From the NCBI RefSeq assembly GCF_000219625.1, contig NC_018211.1, forward strand, positions 620,001 to 684,000: a stretch of DNA of 64,000 bases. Reading direction: 5' to 3'. Position numbers and translations under genes: made by a program. Under the pieces are notes generated by a model that saw nothing but the letters and a program-made list of their open reading frames with translations, was not told the origin of the DNA and did no database searches. Within the stretch, counting starts at the first letter, position 1; the number at the start of each line of letters is the position of its first letter. This DNA comes from Zymoseptoria tritici IPO323. Its lineage: Eukaryota > Ascomycota > Dothideomycetes > Mycosphaerellales > Mycosphaerellaceae. Below are positions 24,701 to 34,358 of the stretch, piece by piece.

Positions 24701-27700
24701 CTGGAAGTTCTGCAACAGTCCAATGTGCGCATTCGTGATGCGCCGCGGTAGCTTGTGCCAGTTTCGGATCGACAGCTGGATATTCTCATCACAAATCCGA
24801 GCAAACTCCTGCGGATTCTCCGTCTTGTTGTGCAACTTCAACAACGAAATGAACGCCTGGAAGAACATCCTCCTCGGAGTCGGCGCGTCACTGACGGCCT
24901 TGATAACAGTCTCCAGGTGTTCCCGATTCTCGGTCGTCTGCCATGTCTCGTAGTTGCGCCACATGGCTTCCAGGTAGAGGTCGTTGATGTTCTCGTGCTT
25001 CGCAAACTCGCCGAGCACATCCCACTGCTGCAGTTTCTGCCCGCAAAGCACCCACTGGTCTTCCCACAGCATGTACTCGCCTTGCGAGTAGGGCAGAGAT
25101 CCGGTCCTAGCTTTGACCTGTGCCTGCTCGTACATGTTCTGCGCCTTGTCCCAGATGCCGTTCTGCTCATACGACAACGCAGCATTCGTCTCGACATAGG
25201 CTGCACGGCGTCGCCAAGTGCCGTAGAACAAATCACTCTCTTCCAGACCAGCGTACGTCTCAACCAGCGCATCCAGGTTGCTCTCCCTGACATTCGCTGT
25301 ATCAACAATTGGCTTCATTGCCAGATCCTCCATGAAAGTCGCAGCGATATACCACGCATCGTACGACTTGGCCAGGTACTTCATCACATGCGACGGGAAC
25401 TTGACCCGCGGCCGCGCCTTAGCAATGCCCTCCAACAACGTCGACACGCAGTTTGGCCTCCGATCAACTTGGCGCTGGTGGAAGTCCTTGGTGAGCAACG
25501 CGACAAGTCCCGCCTCGATATCCTCACGGTCTTCCTTGTTGAGCGTCGACCACACCATCGGGAAGTACGCCACCCAGATGTCATGCGCGAGCTGCCAGTC
25601 CGTATGCTGAATGTCCGCCAGAGGTACCAAAATCTCCCTCGCGCGAACAGTACTCAGCTCATTCATGAACGACTTCTCCTGCACCAGTAACTCCTCCAAC
25701 GAATCATCCACCAACACATCCCCCAGCCTCGCATCGCTGGTATACGTGCTGAAGACCTTTGAAGCAGGCAAACACCTGAAATCCTCCTGATGCAAATGCA
25801 CAACCGAATTCTGATCCAACGATCCGAACATCAATTGAATAACCTGACTCAACCAGAACGTCTCGGCCAAGACATCCCACTGCTGCTCGCTGATAAGCTT
25901 GAAGAATCGATTGCTAGTCGATCGGCTCAGCGCTTTGTCGTAGATCGTCATAAAGCGCGAGCGCATGTCGATGTCGGAACTCCGCAGGCCGATGAGGAAG
26001 GCATGCTCCATGCGCACCGCCAATTCTGAGCGAGTGATCTTTGGGTCCTCGTAGATGCGGATGACGAGGTTCATAAACTTCCCGTACAACGTCGGATCAG
26101 CGCGGTTCTCGAACAGGAGCATCTTCTGCAAGACCGCCGTCTTCTCCTTGAGTGTCGGCACCGGCTCGGTAGGATGGAACACCCAGCTGTCAACTTGGCT
26201 GAGAATCTTCTCGCAGAGCGGGTTGTTTGTCGAGCGCTCCACGAGCGAAGCCAGCACGCTGAGGTATGGCCGACGCTGTTCGCCCAGAGTACTGATCCGA
26301 GTGGACAACATCTCGATGACCTTGATGATCATGTTAATAGTCACCTCCGCTTCTTGCGGGTTGTTGGCGGGCGGCTGCATGCCTTGTGCAAGAGCAGCTT
26401 GCGGAGCCATGAGCGCAGCCAGATGATCCTTTGCAAGCTTCGTCTGCAGCGTCTTGAGCAACGCCGTAATATGCGGATCGATATCCTCTGGCTTTCTCTT
26501 CGACATGATCCATAGGATATTGATACCGGCCACATGTCCCGTTCCATTCAGCGCATCTCCAGCGGTGGTAGTCAAGAACGTAACAAACTCATCCGTCGGC
26601 GAATCCGCGTCCGGCAACTCCTCATCAGGCTGCGGAATCGGAATCGGCTCCAGTGCACGCTGCAATACTGGCGGTAAATTGGGCACCACATTCTCCGCAA
26701 TATCAGCATTGTGCAGCGCCTCCTGTATCTCCAAATGCTCGCTCTTCAACGGCTTCGCGAGCATCTTCTGCAACTGCGGGAGTCGGGCCACGACCCACTC
26801 GTCCGATCTCGAGTTGAGCATAACCTTGACGATCTGGATCGTGTTGACTTGTCGTGTAATCCACACCTCCAACTTCTCCTCAGCTTTATGATCCCCACAC
26901 AGAATCTGCTCGGTGACTTTGGGGAACATGGCATCAATGTCGACATCATCCCAGTACGGCGCAGACAGCAACTTGAGCAGCAGATCCATTGTCTTGGTGA
27001 CCGTCTCGGGCGGCGGCGTCTCTTTCGCATTCGCCGCATTGCCCTCCTTGATCTTCGGCGGCCCACATGGGAACCGCTCCGGCACAGTCGCGATGAACTG
27101 CACCATATACTTGACAAACGTCAACCTCGCATGAGCCGGCGCAACAGCCGCCTTCTTCGGATTGGTATTCGCTTCACCAGTCGGGGACTCAGCACCCGCC
27201 AGTGAACCATGTTCCCTCACCGTACGTTCCTCCCACTTGAACATCAGCGTGAACAAGTTGAGCGCCAGCTTCCTCGTCTCGACGCTCGAACTCGGCAAGG
27301 AAGCGACCTTATTCATCGACGCAATGATGATCTGCGCAAAAGAGTCGCGGGCGTCGTAGAACAAGTCCGGATGGCGGACGATGAAGTTGTACACGCTGGT
27401 GAGCTGCTGAACATTGCTAATCTCCTCGCTCAGGATCTTGCGCGGCAATCTCGCCCAGACGCTCTGGCGACCTTCCGGGCCTCCGAGGCGTTTCTTCAGC
27501 ACTGGCTCCAGCACTTCGAGAGACTGCATGACAATGTTCCTGCCCTCGGCCTGGTGTGCGCGGAGCAGAGCATTGTACACCTGCATTGCTATCTTAGGCG
27601 GCGTCTCGTAGTGGTGGATGAAGTATGATATAAGACAATACGCCGCGAAACGGTTGATGTGGTCGTCCAGTCGAATGTAATTCCAGCCGAACTTGATGAG

Positions 27701-30700
27701 GTCCTTGCGAGCGTCTTGCACCATGCTGTGGTGGTACTTGATCAGGAACGCGGAAGTTTGCAGCAACTCCATGCGACTATGGTCCACACCGTAGGTGTTG
27801 TCGTCGGAGATGTCAGACACGGATTGTGGTCGCCATAACTTTGAGTGGAACTGGTCCGTGAACGCCTTGTCCATCAGCGCGGTGCCCTTCTGATTCGGCT
27901 GGAACAGCAAGTCCCAATTTCGCATGACATCGTTTGCCAGAATTGGGTTTGACAGCATCCTGAAGACGAACCACTTCAACTTCTGCGGCGTGTCCTTGGC
28001 TGCGTAGATGTCCAGGCATCGGGTGAGGATCGATCGCTGATAGTCCACGTCCTCGTTGACGATGATGTGCTTGTACAGGAACGCAATGAGAGACGGACAC
28101 TGCTGCAATTCGCCCTTGATGCACGAATCGAAGATGTCGAACAGCGTGTCCAAATCCTTCGGTTGCAGCTTCATGTACGTGATCAGAACATCCATGATCT
28201 GTTCCGCGCACTGCGTAGCCGCGAGGCGCAAGTTTTTGGGCAGCGTGCCACGTTGCAGTTGCGTTAAGACCGACTTTGCCGCATCGACAAGCGCCTTGCG
28301 AGCCTTCTCGTTCTCGAGCAATTGCTTGGCCGTGTCAGGGAACTGACAAATCGCATACGCGGCATGGATGGAGTTGACAGCCGCCTGGGCCTTGTCCTCC
28401 TCCGATCCCTCGCCAGCGAACGTCTCAATCAAGCCATCAATCTCCTTGAGAACCTTCTCCCTCAACGCACCACTCTCTTTGTCGGCCAGCATTTGCGCAA
28501 AGAACTTGCCCCGCCTCTCATCCTTCATCTTCTCACTGAAGTATGTCCAAGACTCATTCGGGTAGTGGTTGAGATACTTAATCAGCGGCTCACGGAACGG
28601 ACTGCTTCTCGTTCTCCGGAGCGCTTCTTCCAACGACAAAACCCGGTCCACGAGATCTTGGAGGAACTGTGCAGCCTGACTAGGGAGCAAGTGGAAGACG
28701 TTGAAGATGGCAGTAACAACTTTCATCTTGGGCTGTGCGTCAATCAGGGTGAAAGAGACCTTTTGCAGCGTGGGTGGATCCGCGATAGCCTTCATGTGGT
28801 CCAGCAGCCGAGTACCTATCTCGACCTTAAAGTAGTTGTGCAGAAGCTGCAGGAGCGTCCGCAGACCTTCGAGACCTTCCACAGAAAGCTTGCGCGGGTC
28901 TTGCACGTTCATCAAAATTGGTCGAAGGCCATTCTGCAGCAAATCTTTCGGCAACTTTGATGTCGACTGCAATACTATCTTCAGTCCGGCATTCGCAGCG
29001 CCTGCGACTTCTTTGTTCTTGCTGTACAGCGACTTGAAGAATATGCTTATTACTCTCGCACGATGCTGATTGTTAGGCGGTTGGCCAGTCTGGCCGGGTG
29101 CAGGCGCAGCTGTTGGGCTGAAACCGGGAAGTCGAATGGCCGTGGTCAAGAGCTTGAGACCAGCAACTCTCAACCGCACGATGGACTCCGCAGTGCGATA
29201 CTCGTACGGCTTCGGCGCCAGACTCTCATCGTCCGCGTCCACGAGCGCGAGCGTCTCGAAGAGCAGTCGATTCAGGTTGTCCTCGAAAGGCAGGATCTCC
29301 TTCTCGTTCGGCATGTCCAGCAGAAAGTTGATGGCATCAATATACCCAATCTGCGCGGTGAAAGGCAGCGCACGCAACGGCTTGATGAAAATGTGCTCCG
29401 TCAGAACCGTCTTGACCGGCAAGATTAGTTCGTGAAGCTGCATATCAAGATGCGCCGCAAGCGTCCTCAAAGTCTGCTGTGAAGCCTCCCTGACATGGCG
29501 GTTCATGTGGCTCGTTTCGGAAACCAGAGTCTGGGTCAGGACTCTGAGCTTGCTCTCCTTGTTCTCGAGGTCTTCCTTCTTCTCGATGCCAGAGGTGGCA
29601 AAGCGCTTCGCGACGGTGATGATGGTGTCCTTTGCCTGAACTCTTATGTTCGCAGGCAATTCCTGCGGCATATCTTTGATGACGAAGAGTAGTGCCTTCA
29701 ACATCTCCGCCATTCGTTCCGTCAGCCAAGCGTCGGAGAATCCCATCTTGTCGGTGTCAGTGAGGATGCCGATGCCCAACGAGCCAGATGACTTCGTGAA
29801 CCACTCCTCTTCGTAGCAAGCATGACAGAATGCCTCGGCGAGACGAGAGAAGAAAGGTAGACACTCCGCTTTCTGCGCATCGCCGAAGATGGTCGACGCG
29901 ATTTTGAGGCAAGACAGCATAGCATTCTCAGCCACCTCACGGATAGTCTTCTGCTCCGATGCCAAGCTTTGGCAAATTGCATCAGCGAGCACAATCGTTT
30001 CAACGTACACTGGACCTTCTCCCGAGCGGACGTCAAAGGGACGCCTCTTATGCTTCTCCTTCGCGACCGCGACGCCGAGCTCGACGATCATGAAGTGGCG
30101 GTAAATGCCTTGGAGGAACTTGCCGGCTTCATCTTTCAGCGACTCGATGCTGGTTGCGTAGATGATCGCCTTCAATAGCTTGAGTAAGGTGTGTTGCTGG
30201 GCATCTTTCTTGACTGTCGACTTGGACCGCTCTGAGATGGAGAACAAGTCCGATCCGAAGTCAAAGTTCTTCGTCGCGAGGTCGTCTGCCTGCAGTCTGA
30301 CCAGCCGAGCCATGTCATCGGGAAGATTGTCCGACCCGACCAGCAGCTTGACATGAGAAGTGATGAACTTGAACGCCTGGCGCTTGTGGAACTCATCCGC
30401 CTTCTTCGCCGGTGCAGTTTTAGGAACCTCCCAAAGCTTGTCAATTGCAGTGTCGATTCCCAACCTTGCTGGCAGAGGTCGCTCGCCTCCATTGCTGACA
30501 GCGCCGATGAATCTGACATCAAAGCTCGCCTCATCATCGGCATACTCCCTGAACTCCAGATCCGGAGGGTTCGTCAAGAAGCGTCGATTTCTGCCGCCCA
30601 GCTTGCCCAGAATCCTCACAGCTGTGTGTGCGCCTTGATGACCTGTGCTCACAGTCTGGCCATTGGCACCGTTCATGCTAGCCCCTGTAATGCTGGCTGG

Positions 30701-33451
30701 TTTCAGCATCCGCCAGAGGCTGCCCATGATATCTTCCATCCATGGCTGCATGATGGGGTCGAGATAGTCGGCTGTGAGATTGTCGACGCAAAGTTCGAGG
30801 GTACGGAGACCCTGTGCGGTAAGTTCGCTCGAGGAGCCGGCGCTGCGGACGTCGGTGGAAGAGCGGTCATTAGAGTATGAGCGTTGACTGGGGACGTACG
30901 ATTGATCGCCAGATCGGAGAGCGACTGTGAGAGGCCGCATGAGGTAGGAAAGATGTGGTAGGAGGTGACTGAGTCGGGCGGGAACTGTGAGGGAGAGCTC
31001 GACGAACAGATCTCGCGTGCTGCCATCTGGTGCGGCGGCGAGTTGGGTGTTGAGCACTTCAAGCAGCATCTCAAGGAGAGGCAAGATCTCTTTGTAGAGG
31101 TGTTCGAATCGCCCACCTCCTATGCTGCGAAACAACGACCTCAAGAGGAGGAAGTAATTCGTCGGCTCGGCTGCGGTGACGGACAGCTCGATCGATCTGG
31201 TGATCAACTCGCGGACATGAGGAAGGAGCACGTTCTCGTTGTGTTGCGAAAACAGCGTCACCGCCATGAACGACAATTTGAACAGTCTCAATAGTACTGA
31301 AGTCTTGACACCATCACTCTCGCCAACTTCATCAAGTTTACCCATGAGAAACTTCAGCAGCATGCCACAGAATGCAGAGCTGGTCGCCTCGCTCGCGAGC
31401 AGGAATTGTGGAATGTGCAGCAAAGCCGAGTGCTTGAAGCTCTGCTCATACAAGAAGTTGATGCCAGAAGGAGTGCCCGATGTGAAGATTTCGTAGAACA
31501 CAGCCGGATCCAGATGGTGAAAGATTGTCGCAAAGGTCTCAAGCAGATCTTTCTCCTCCTTCGAGTTGGCAGTGGCTGACAGACTTGATGTCGCTTCAGG
31601 TGTGGCGTCCGCACCTTGATCGAGGGGAGCGTAGTACTGAAAACACGTTGCACCCTCGCGGAAGAGCTTGAGAAGCACTTCGACTTCTTCCGCCTCGAAG
31701 CCGGAGGACAATTCGCCCCAATGTGGTGGAGCATTTGCCGTATCGACTTCATCCTTGATTCGAGGTGGATTACTGTTGCGGAGTTGGTAGAAGAATTGCT
31801 TAAGTCCTTGTAGCAAGTTCTTGAAGAGGAACTTGTTCTCCGTGACGGGATCTGTCGCTCGATCTCTGGGATTCACAGCTTTGATGGGTGTGGCGCTGAA
31901 AATGTCGGTCTCGTCCCAATCTGGCTTGTTGTCCTTGTCGGCGAGATAGTTATCCGATAGAGGTGTGCCGTCTGCCGAGGATGCGACTTCTTGCTGCTGG
32001 CGGTAAAGCTTCACGGCGTTTGGGTATGCACGATTCATGGCAGCGAACTTGTCGGCGATGCCGTTGAGCACGCTCATCATGAGGAATCGAGCATCCTTCT
32101 TCTCTTCAACCTTGGACATGCATTCGGCCATATTAAGCAGAAGCTTCGCACTCATAGTCTGATAGCTTGTGCCCGGGACCTCAACACCATCATCGCCCGT
32201 GAGGTGTCCGACGTACACCTGGACGACCTTGGAGATCTGCTCAGCGTTTAATCGCTCCCTCACATGGTGGATGAGATCAGCCAGCATGGTGTACGCTAGC
32301 GGCCGTAATGTTATATCTGCCGTCAGTGAGTCCCCGACCAGCGTCCGCGAATCCAGCAGTGGCAAGATAACCGGTAGGAAGACGTCTCGGAAGTTGAAGT
32401 TGATGATATGTCTTATAGCAACAAGAAGCTCCTTCCGTGTTGCGGTATGACTCCGCGGAACGTCTCTCAGTAACCGTACTGTGAGATGTGGCAGGATTGG
32501 GAGGAAGTCCGAAAGAGATTCTCGATACGCACGAAGAATGTAGGCCAGAAAGGACATGGTCTTAACCTGAGCCGTAACCAGATCGCCAAATGCACTCGCT
32601 TGTCCTTTTGCTCTGATCTCTTTCGCCAGGCCAGTGAAGACTGTCCCATTCTGCTCAGCCTCCTCGTGTGCCTTCTTTTGTGGTCCAGCTTGTAGAAGTA
32701 TGGCGTTCTTGATTCGAGGTGTGAACTGTCCGACGTTCTTGGGTGCAAGATGCTTGTGGGCCTGGAATATTGATACCACTATTATCGGACACTCAGCCAC
32801 GACCTTGAAGCTGTGCATGCCCTTGATCAGTTGTCTTGTCGTTTGTGTTTCCGCAGCTGGGTCTGGCAGTAATGACTGCGAGGACGATGCTACAGGCGAA
32901 CCAGGAGTTCCGGTATTACTCGGTGTGCCCGGTGCTGCAGTAGCAGGTATCGGTGTCTGCGACTCGAATGTGTCCTTCACGGTCTGGTCCATACTGTCGA
33001 AGATCTCCATGATGAGCTCCAAGAACGGCTGAGCCCTCTCCGCAACCCCAGAGGTCTTGGTGTGGTATCGACAAAAGTCCATAACAATCTTCAGACATAG
33101 CACAGAGTTTTCCTCATTCTCCACCTTGACCAATTCCAAGCACTTGTCCACAATCTTTGCCGCATATGGTTCCATCGCGCCGACATCCGCTGCCACGGGT
33201 AATCGATGGAAGATCTCGAGTGCACATTGCCGGATCTTTTGTTCAGGCGATGTGGAGGTGAACACAGGTGATCCGCTGAGGATGTTCAGGAAGATGGGCA
33301 CGAACTTTGCCAGAAAGGTGCCGTAGTTGGGCGATGAGCAGTAGAGATCCAGCGAGTCTCGAAGTTCCGTGAGAACATTGGCCTTGGTCTTGATGTCCAG
33401 CGAAGCGTCTTGCAGCTTGCCTTCAATCGTTTCCATCTGACGGTCCGCCAT
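21791..33451 (-). CDS. TRA1: Tra1, scaffold subunit of SAGA and NuA4 (PIKK pseudokinase)
   Basis: A single uninterrupted frame of 3,886 residues, the length expected for Tra1/TRRAP. The first 2,600 or so residues are helical HEAT-type repeats. The FAT region follows at about 2,650-3,240, then an Ala/Lys/Glu-rich low-complexity insert (about 3,250-3,330), the PI3-kinase-like domain (about 3,450-3,830) and a FATC end with the Tra1-type terminus IWMPWL. The kinase core lacks the catalytic and DFG residues: the segment reads GNGNIWGSELLPF, as in Tra1 proteins, so it is a pseudokinase. In the nucleus Tra1 binds transcription activators and brings the histone acetyltransferase complexes SAGA and NuA4 to promoters. 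The absence of introns over 11.7 kb is notable. Several long antisense frames inside it are by-products of its codon use. Confidence 0.97.
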   Translation of the reverse strand: MADRQMETIEGKLQDASLDIKTKANVLTELRDSLDLYCSSPNYGTFLAKFVPIFLNILSGSPVFTSTSPEQKIRQCALEIFHRLPVAADVGAMEPYAAKIVDKCLELVKVENEENSVLCLKIVMDFCRYHTKTSGVAERAQPFLELIMEIFDSMDQTVKDTFESQTPIPATAAPGTPSNTGTPGSPVASSSQSLLPDPAAETQTTRQLIKGMHSFKVVAECPIIVVSIFQAHKHLAPKNVGQFTPRIKNAILLQAGPQKKAHEEAEQNGTVFTGLAKEIRAKGQASAFGDLVTAQVKTMSFLAYILRAYRESLSDFLPILPHLTVRLLRDVPRSHTATRKELLVAIRHIINFNFRDVFLPVILPLLDSRTLVGDSLTADITLRPLAYTMLADLIHHVRERLNAEQISKVVQVYVGHLTGDDGVEVPGTSYQTMSAKLLLNMAECMSKVEEKKDARFLMMSVLNGIADKFAAMNRAYPNAVKLYRQQQEVASSADGTPLSDNYLADKDNKPDWDETDIFSATPIKAVNPRDRATDPVTENKFLFKNLLQGLKQFFYQLRNSNPPRIKDEVDTANAPPHWGELSSGFEAEEVEVLLKLFREGATCFQYYAPLDQGADATPEATSSLSATANSKEEKDLLETFATIFHHLDPAVFYEIFTSGTPSGINFLYEQSFKHSALLHIPQFLLASEATSSAFCGMLLKFLMGKLDEVGESDGVKTSVLLRLFKLSFMAVTLFSQHNENVLLPHVRELITRSIELSVTAAEPTNYFLLLRSLFRSIGGGRFEHLYKEILPLLEMLLEVLNTQLAAAPDGSTRDLFVELSLTVPARLSHLLPHLSYLMRPLTVALRSGDQSYVPSQRSYSNDRSSTDVRSAGSSSELTAQGLRTLELCVDNLTADYLDPIMQPWMEDIMGSLWRMLKPASITGASMNGANGQTVSTGHQGAHTAVRILGKLGGRNRRFLTNPPDLEFREYADDEASFDVRFIGAVSNGGERPLPARLGIDTAIDKLWEVPKTAPAKKADEFHKRQAFKFITSHVKLLVGSDNLPDDMARLVRLQADDLATKNFDFGSDLFSISERSKSTVKKDAQQHTLLKLLKAIIYATSIESLKDEAGKFLQGIYRHFMIVELGVAVAKEKHKRRPFDVRSGEGPVYVETIVLADAICQSLASEQKTIREVAENAMLSCLKIASTIFGDAQKAECLPFFSRLAEAFCHACYEEEWFTKSSGSLGIGILTDTDKMGFSDAWLTERMAEMLKALLFVIKDMPQELPANIRVQAKDTIITVAKRFATSGIEKKEDLENKESKLRVLTQTLVSETSHMNRHVREASQQTLRTLAAHLDMQLHELILPVKTVLTEHIFIKPLRALPFTAQIGYIDAINFLLDMPNEKEILPFEDNLNRLLFETLALVDADDESLAPKPYEYRTAESIVRLRVAGLKLLTTAIRLPGFSPTAAPAPGQTGQPPNNQHRARVISIFFKSLYSKNKEVAGAANAGLKIVLQSTSKLPKDLLQNGLRPILMNVQDPRKLSVEGLEGLRTLLQLLHNYFKVEIGTRLLDHMKAIADPPTLQKVSFTLIDAQPKMKVVTAIFNVFHLLPSQAAQFLQDLVDRVLSLEEALRRTRSSPFREPLIKYLNHYPNESWTYFSEKMKDERRGKFFAQMLADKESGALREKVLKEIDGLIETFAGEGSEEDKAQAAVNSIHAAYAICQFPDTAKQLLENEKARKALVDAAKSVLTQLQRGTLPKNLRLAATQCAEQIMDVLITYMKLQPKDLDTLFDIFDSCIKGELQQCPSLIAFLYKHIIVNEDVDYQRSILTRCLDIYAAKDTPQKLKWFVFRMLSNPILANDVMRNWDLLFQPNQKGTALMDKAFTDQFHSKLWRPQSVSDISDDNTYGVDHSRMELLQTSAFLIKYHHSMVQDARKDLIKFGWNYIRLDDHINRFAAYCLISYFIHHYETPPKIAMQVYNALLRAHQAEGRNIVMQSLEVLEPVLKKRLGGPEGRQSVWARLPRKILSEEISNVQQLTSVYNFIVRHPDLFYDARDSFAQIIIASMNKVASLPSSSVETRKLALNLFTLMFKWEERTVREHGSLAGAESPTGEANTNPKKAAVAPAHARLTFVKYMVQFIATVPERFPCGPPKIKEGNAANAKETPPPETVTKTMDLLLKLLSAPYWDDVDIDAMFPKVTEQILCGDHKAEEKLEVWITRQVNTIQIVKVMLNSRSDEWVVARLPQLQKMLAKPLKSEHLEIQEALHNADIAENVVPNLPPVLQRALEPIPIPQPDEELPDADSPTDEFVTFLTTTAGDALNGTGHVAGINILWIMSKRKPEDIDPHITALLKTLQTKLAKDHLAALMAPQAALAQGMQPPANNPQEAEVTINMIIKVIEMLSTRISTLGEQRRPYLSVLASLVERSTNNPLCEKILSQVDSWVFHPTEPVPTLKEKTAVLQKMLLFENRADPTLYGKFMNLVIRIYEDPKITRSELAVRMEHAFLIGLRSSDIDMRSRFMTIYDKALSRSTSNRFFKLISEQQWDVLAETFWLSQVIQLMFGSLDQNSVVHLHQEDFRCLPASKVFSTYTSDARLGDVLVDDSLEELLVQEKSFMNELSTVRAREILVPLADIQHTDWQLAHDIWVAYFPMVWSTLNKEDREDIEAGLVALLTKDFHQRQVDRRPNCVSTLLEGIAKARPRVKFPSHVMKYLAKSYDAWYIAATFMEDLAMKPIVDTANVRESNLDALVETYAGLEESDLFYGTWRRRAAYVETNAALSYEQNGIWDKAQNMYEQAQVKARTGSLPYSQGEYMLWEDQWVLCGQKLQQWDVLGEFAKHENINDLYLEAMWRNYETWQTTENREHLETVIKAVSDAPTPRRMFFQAFISLLKLHNKTENPQEFARICDENIQLSIRNWHKLPRRITNAHIGLLQNFQQLVELHDASVICQSLAQTNAGNLDTKSQELKVLLSTWRDRLPNLWDDINAWQDLVTWRQHIFQLINGTYLSLLPNNGANATGNSYAYRGYHETAWIINRFAHVARKHQMPEVCITQLSKIYTLPNIEIQEAFLKLREQAKCHYQNPSELTNGLDVINNTNLNYFGPQQKAEFYTLKGMFLSKLNQKEEASDAFGSALFFDIKLPKAWAEWGRYSDKLFKEEPTNLELGSNALSCYLEAAGQYKSAKSRKLLSRILWLLSLDDAEGQLSQKFYDYHGDHPWWYWVTFIPQLLNNLSRSESEANIAHQILTNLAKTYPQALHFQLRTSHEDMQVIRKSQLLREQKEKAQKAKQQAGEAVKTESPARPESGDGSQSRPATATSGGEAVQASGNATAGEDTKMEGTEEAKKEEAPKPKKPWEHTELLVITLRTAFPLLYASMEAMVEQIQRHFKCPPDEDAYRLIVALLNDALSYVGRSPSSFTAENKLPPQTEANITRFAESILPPHIRKAFEMDFVTKKPTMLEYIVKLRRWRDKLAERLDRRSSTFHLAESTHLSGFRFVWFDEVEIPGQYLQHKDKNQDFVRIERFLPVVDLVRGVAGCHRRLKIRGHDGSVHPFAIQHPAPRHSRREERILQLFRIFNSTLSKKKESRRRNLQFHLPVMVPLSPSIRMIQDDASYVTLQAVYEDYCRRNELDKDEPIMFTMEKMRNSSPMKQDQWLNMRIESLNYVQDRYVPKDLVRNYFAATYPSYDSFWLFRRQFSYQLAALTYITFTMYMTVRYPNKMHIAKGNGNIWGSELLPFMLANRPSFHQPEPVPFRLTPNLQVLMGPIHTEGIFTCALMAIARCLTSDSTVSTTPPAAAAGVNAAAPSTAVAAPHDSAHSNSELEHHLSIFIRDEIQFWYTNSHRGQKEIDMRDHVQRNADAIVNKAVVLAKEPTGNNLPACQSALDLIAKATNPEKLSQTDLIWMPWL

Positions 33452-34025
33452 AGTTGTAACCTGTTGTGCGTGAGCCGGACTGGCTCTATTGGTCGAATGT
33501 CCTAGCGATGACTTGGTTGATTCATGGCAGTCAGGCGCTCATTTCTGGTCGAGTGGATGGGAGGATGTGTTTGCCTCGAGGCTGGTGTAACAAGATCGAG
33601 GTCGGTGGTGGGACTATTCGGTCGCTGATCGTGTGATGCCTTGTGGAAGCTTCGTGCAGAGTGAGGAAGACGCGCCAGATGGTCCTGTTCTGCAGGCTCG
33701 AGGAATGGCAGTGAGGATTATGGAAGTAATGATCGATTGGCTGAATGATCGATCGCTTTCCGATGCCGTCGCGGTGAAGTTCGTGAAATTCGTTTCGTGG
33801 TGAAGTTCGCAAGGCTGTCGTCGTTCTTTTGCCAAAGTTGAAACAGCAGAGCGTGAAGCCAGTCGCTTCTCAGAAATCGGTAGACTGGGGCAGGCGACTG
33901 CCAAATCACGCCGATCTTTGCCAAATTGAGATTTTACGGAAGGAACGGTCCAGCCCATGCCTTCCGCGACCATGGATCTGTGCGGGGAGAGCGGGAGCGC
34001 CCAGACAAACATTCAACTTCATACA
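33452..34025. promoter_or_regulatory. TRA1 upstream region up to the transposon insertion
   Basis: About 570 bp of unique sequence between the TRA1 start and the Harbinger element. It must contain the TRA1 promoter unless that reaches past the insertion. I see no clear TATA box and no gene. The island therefore sits close upstream of an essential gene. Confidence 0.4.
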
Positions 34026-34028
34026 TAA

Positions 34029-34067
34029 GGGTGCGTATACCTAGAGGCTGTTAATAGGTTATTAAGC
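34029..34067 (+). repeat. Harbinger left terminal inverted repeat (39 bp)
   Basis: Starts GGGTGCGTATACCTAGAGGC and is exactly complementary to 45198-45236. It is preceded by TAA (34026-34028), which recurs at 45237-45239. Confidence 0.93.
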
Positions 34068-34358
34068 GCCAAGACCAAATAACCGACCATTCTGCGAGTC
34101 GTTTACCTAGCCATGTCGTTAAAGAAGTCGGTTATTGTTTACGAGCTCGCTGTCGCTACTCGCTAACTATATTAAGTTAGTATATAGCCGTCCTATAGGT
34201 TTATATATTAACGAACTCTATAGTCTATTAATTGCTATTATTGTAGCCCGTGCTAGCAGCCATCGCGCTTGTTTACGTCGTCGCGTGTTATCGTATACCT
34301 CTTCTATATATATAGCTCTATAAGCCCTTATATATCCGTTATAATACTACTATAGCCG

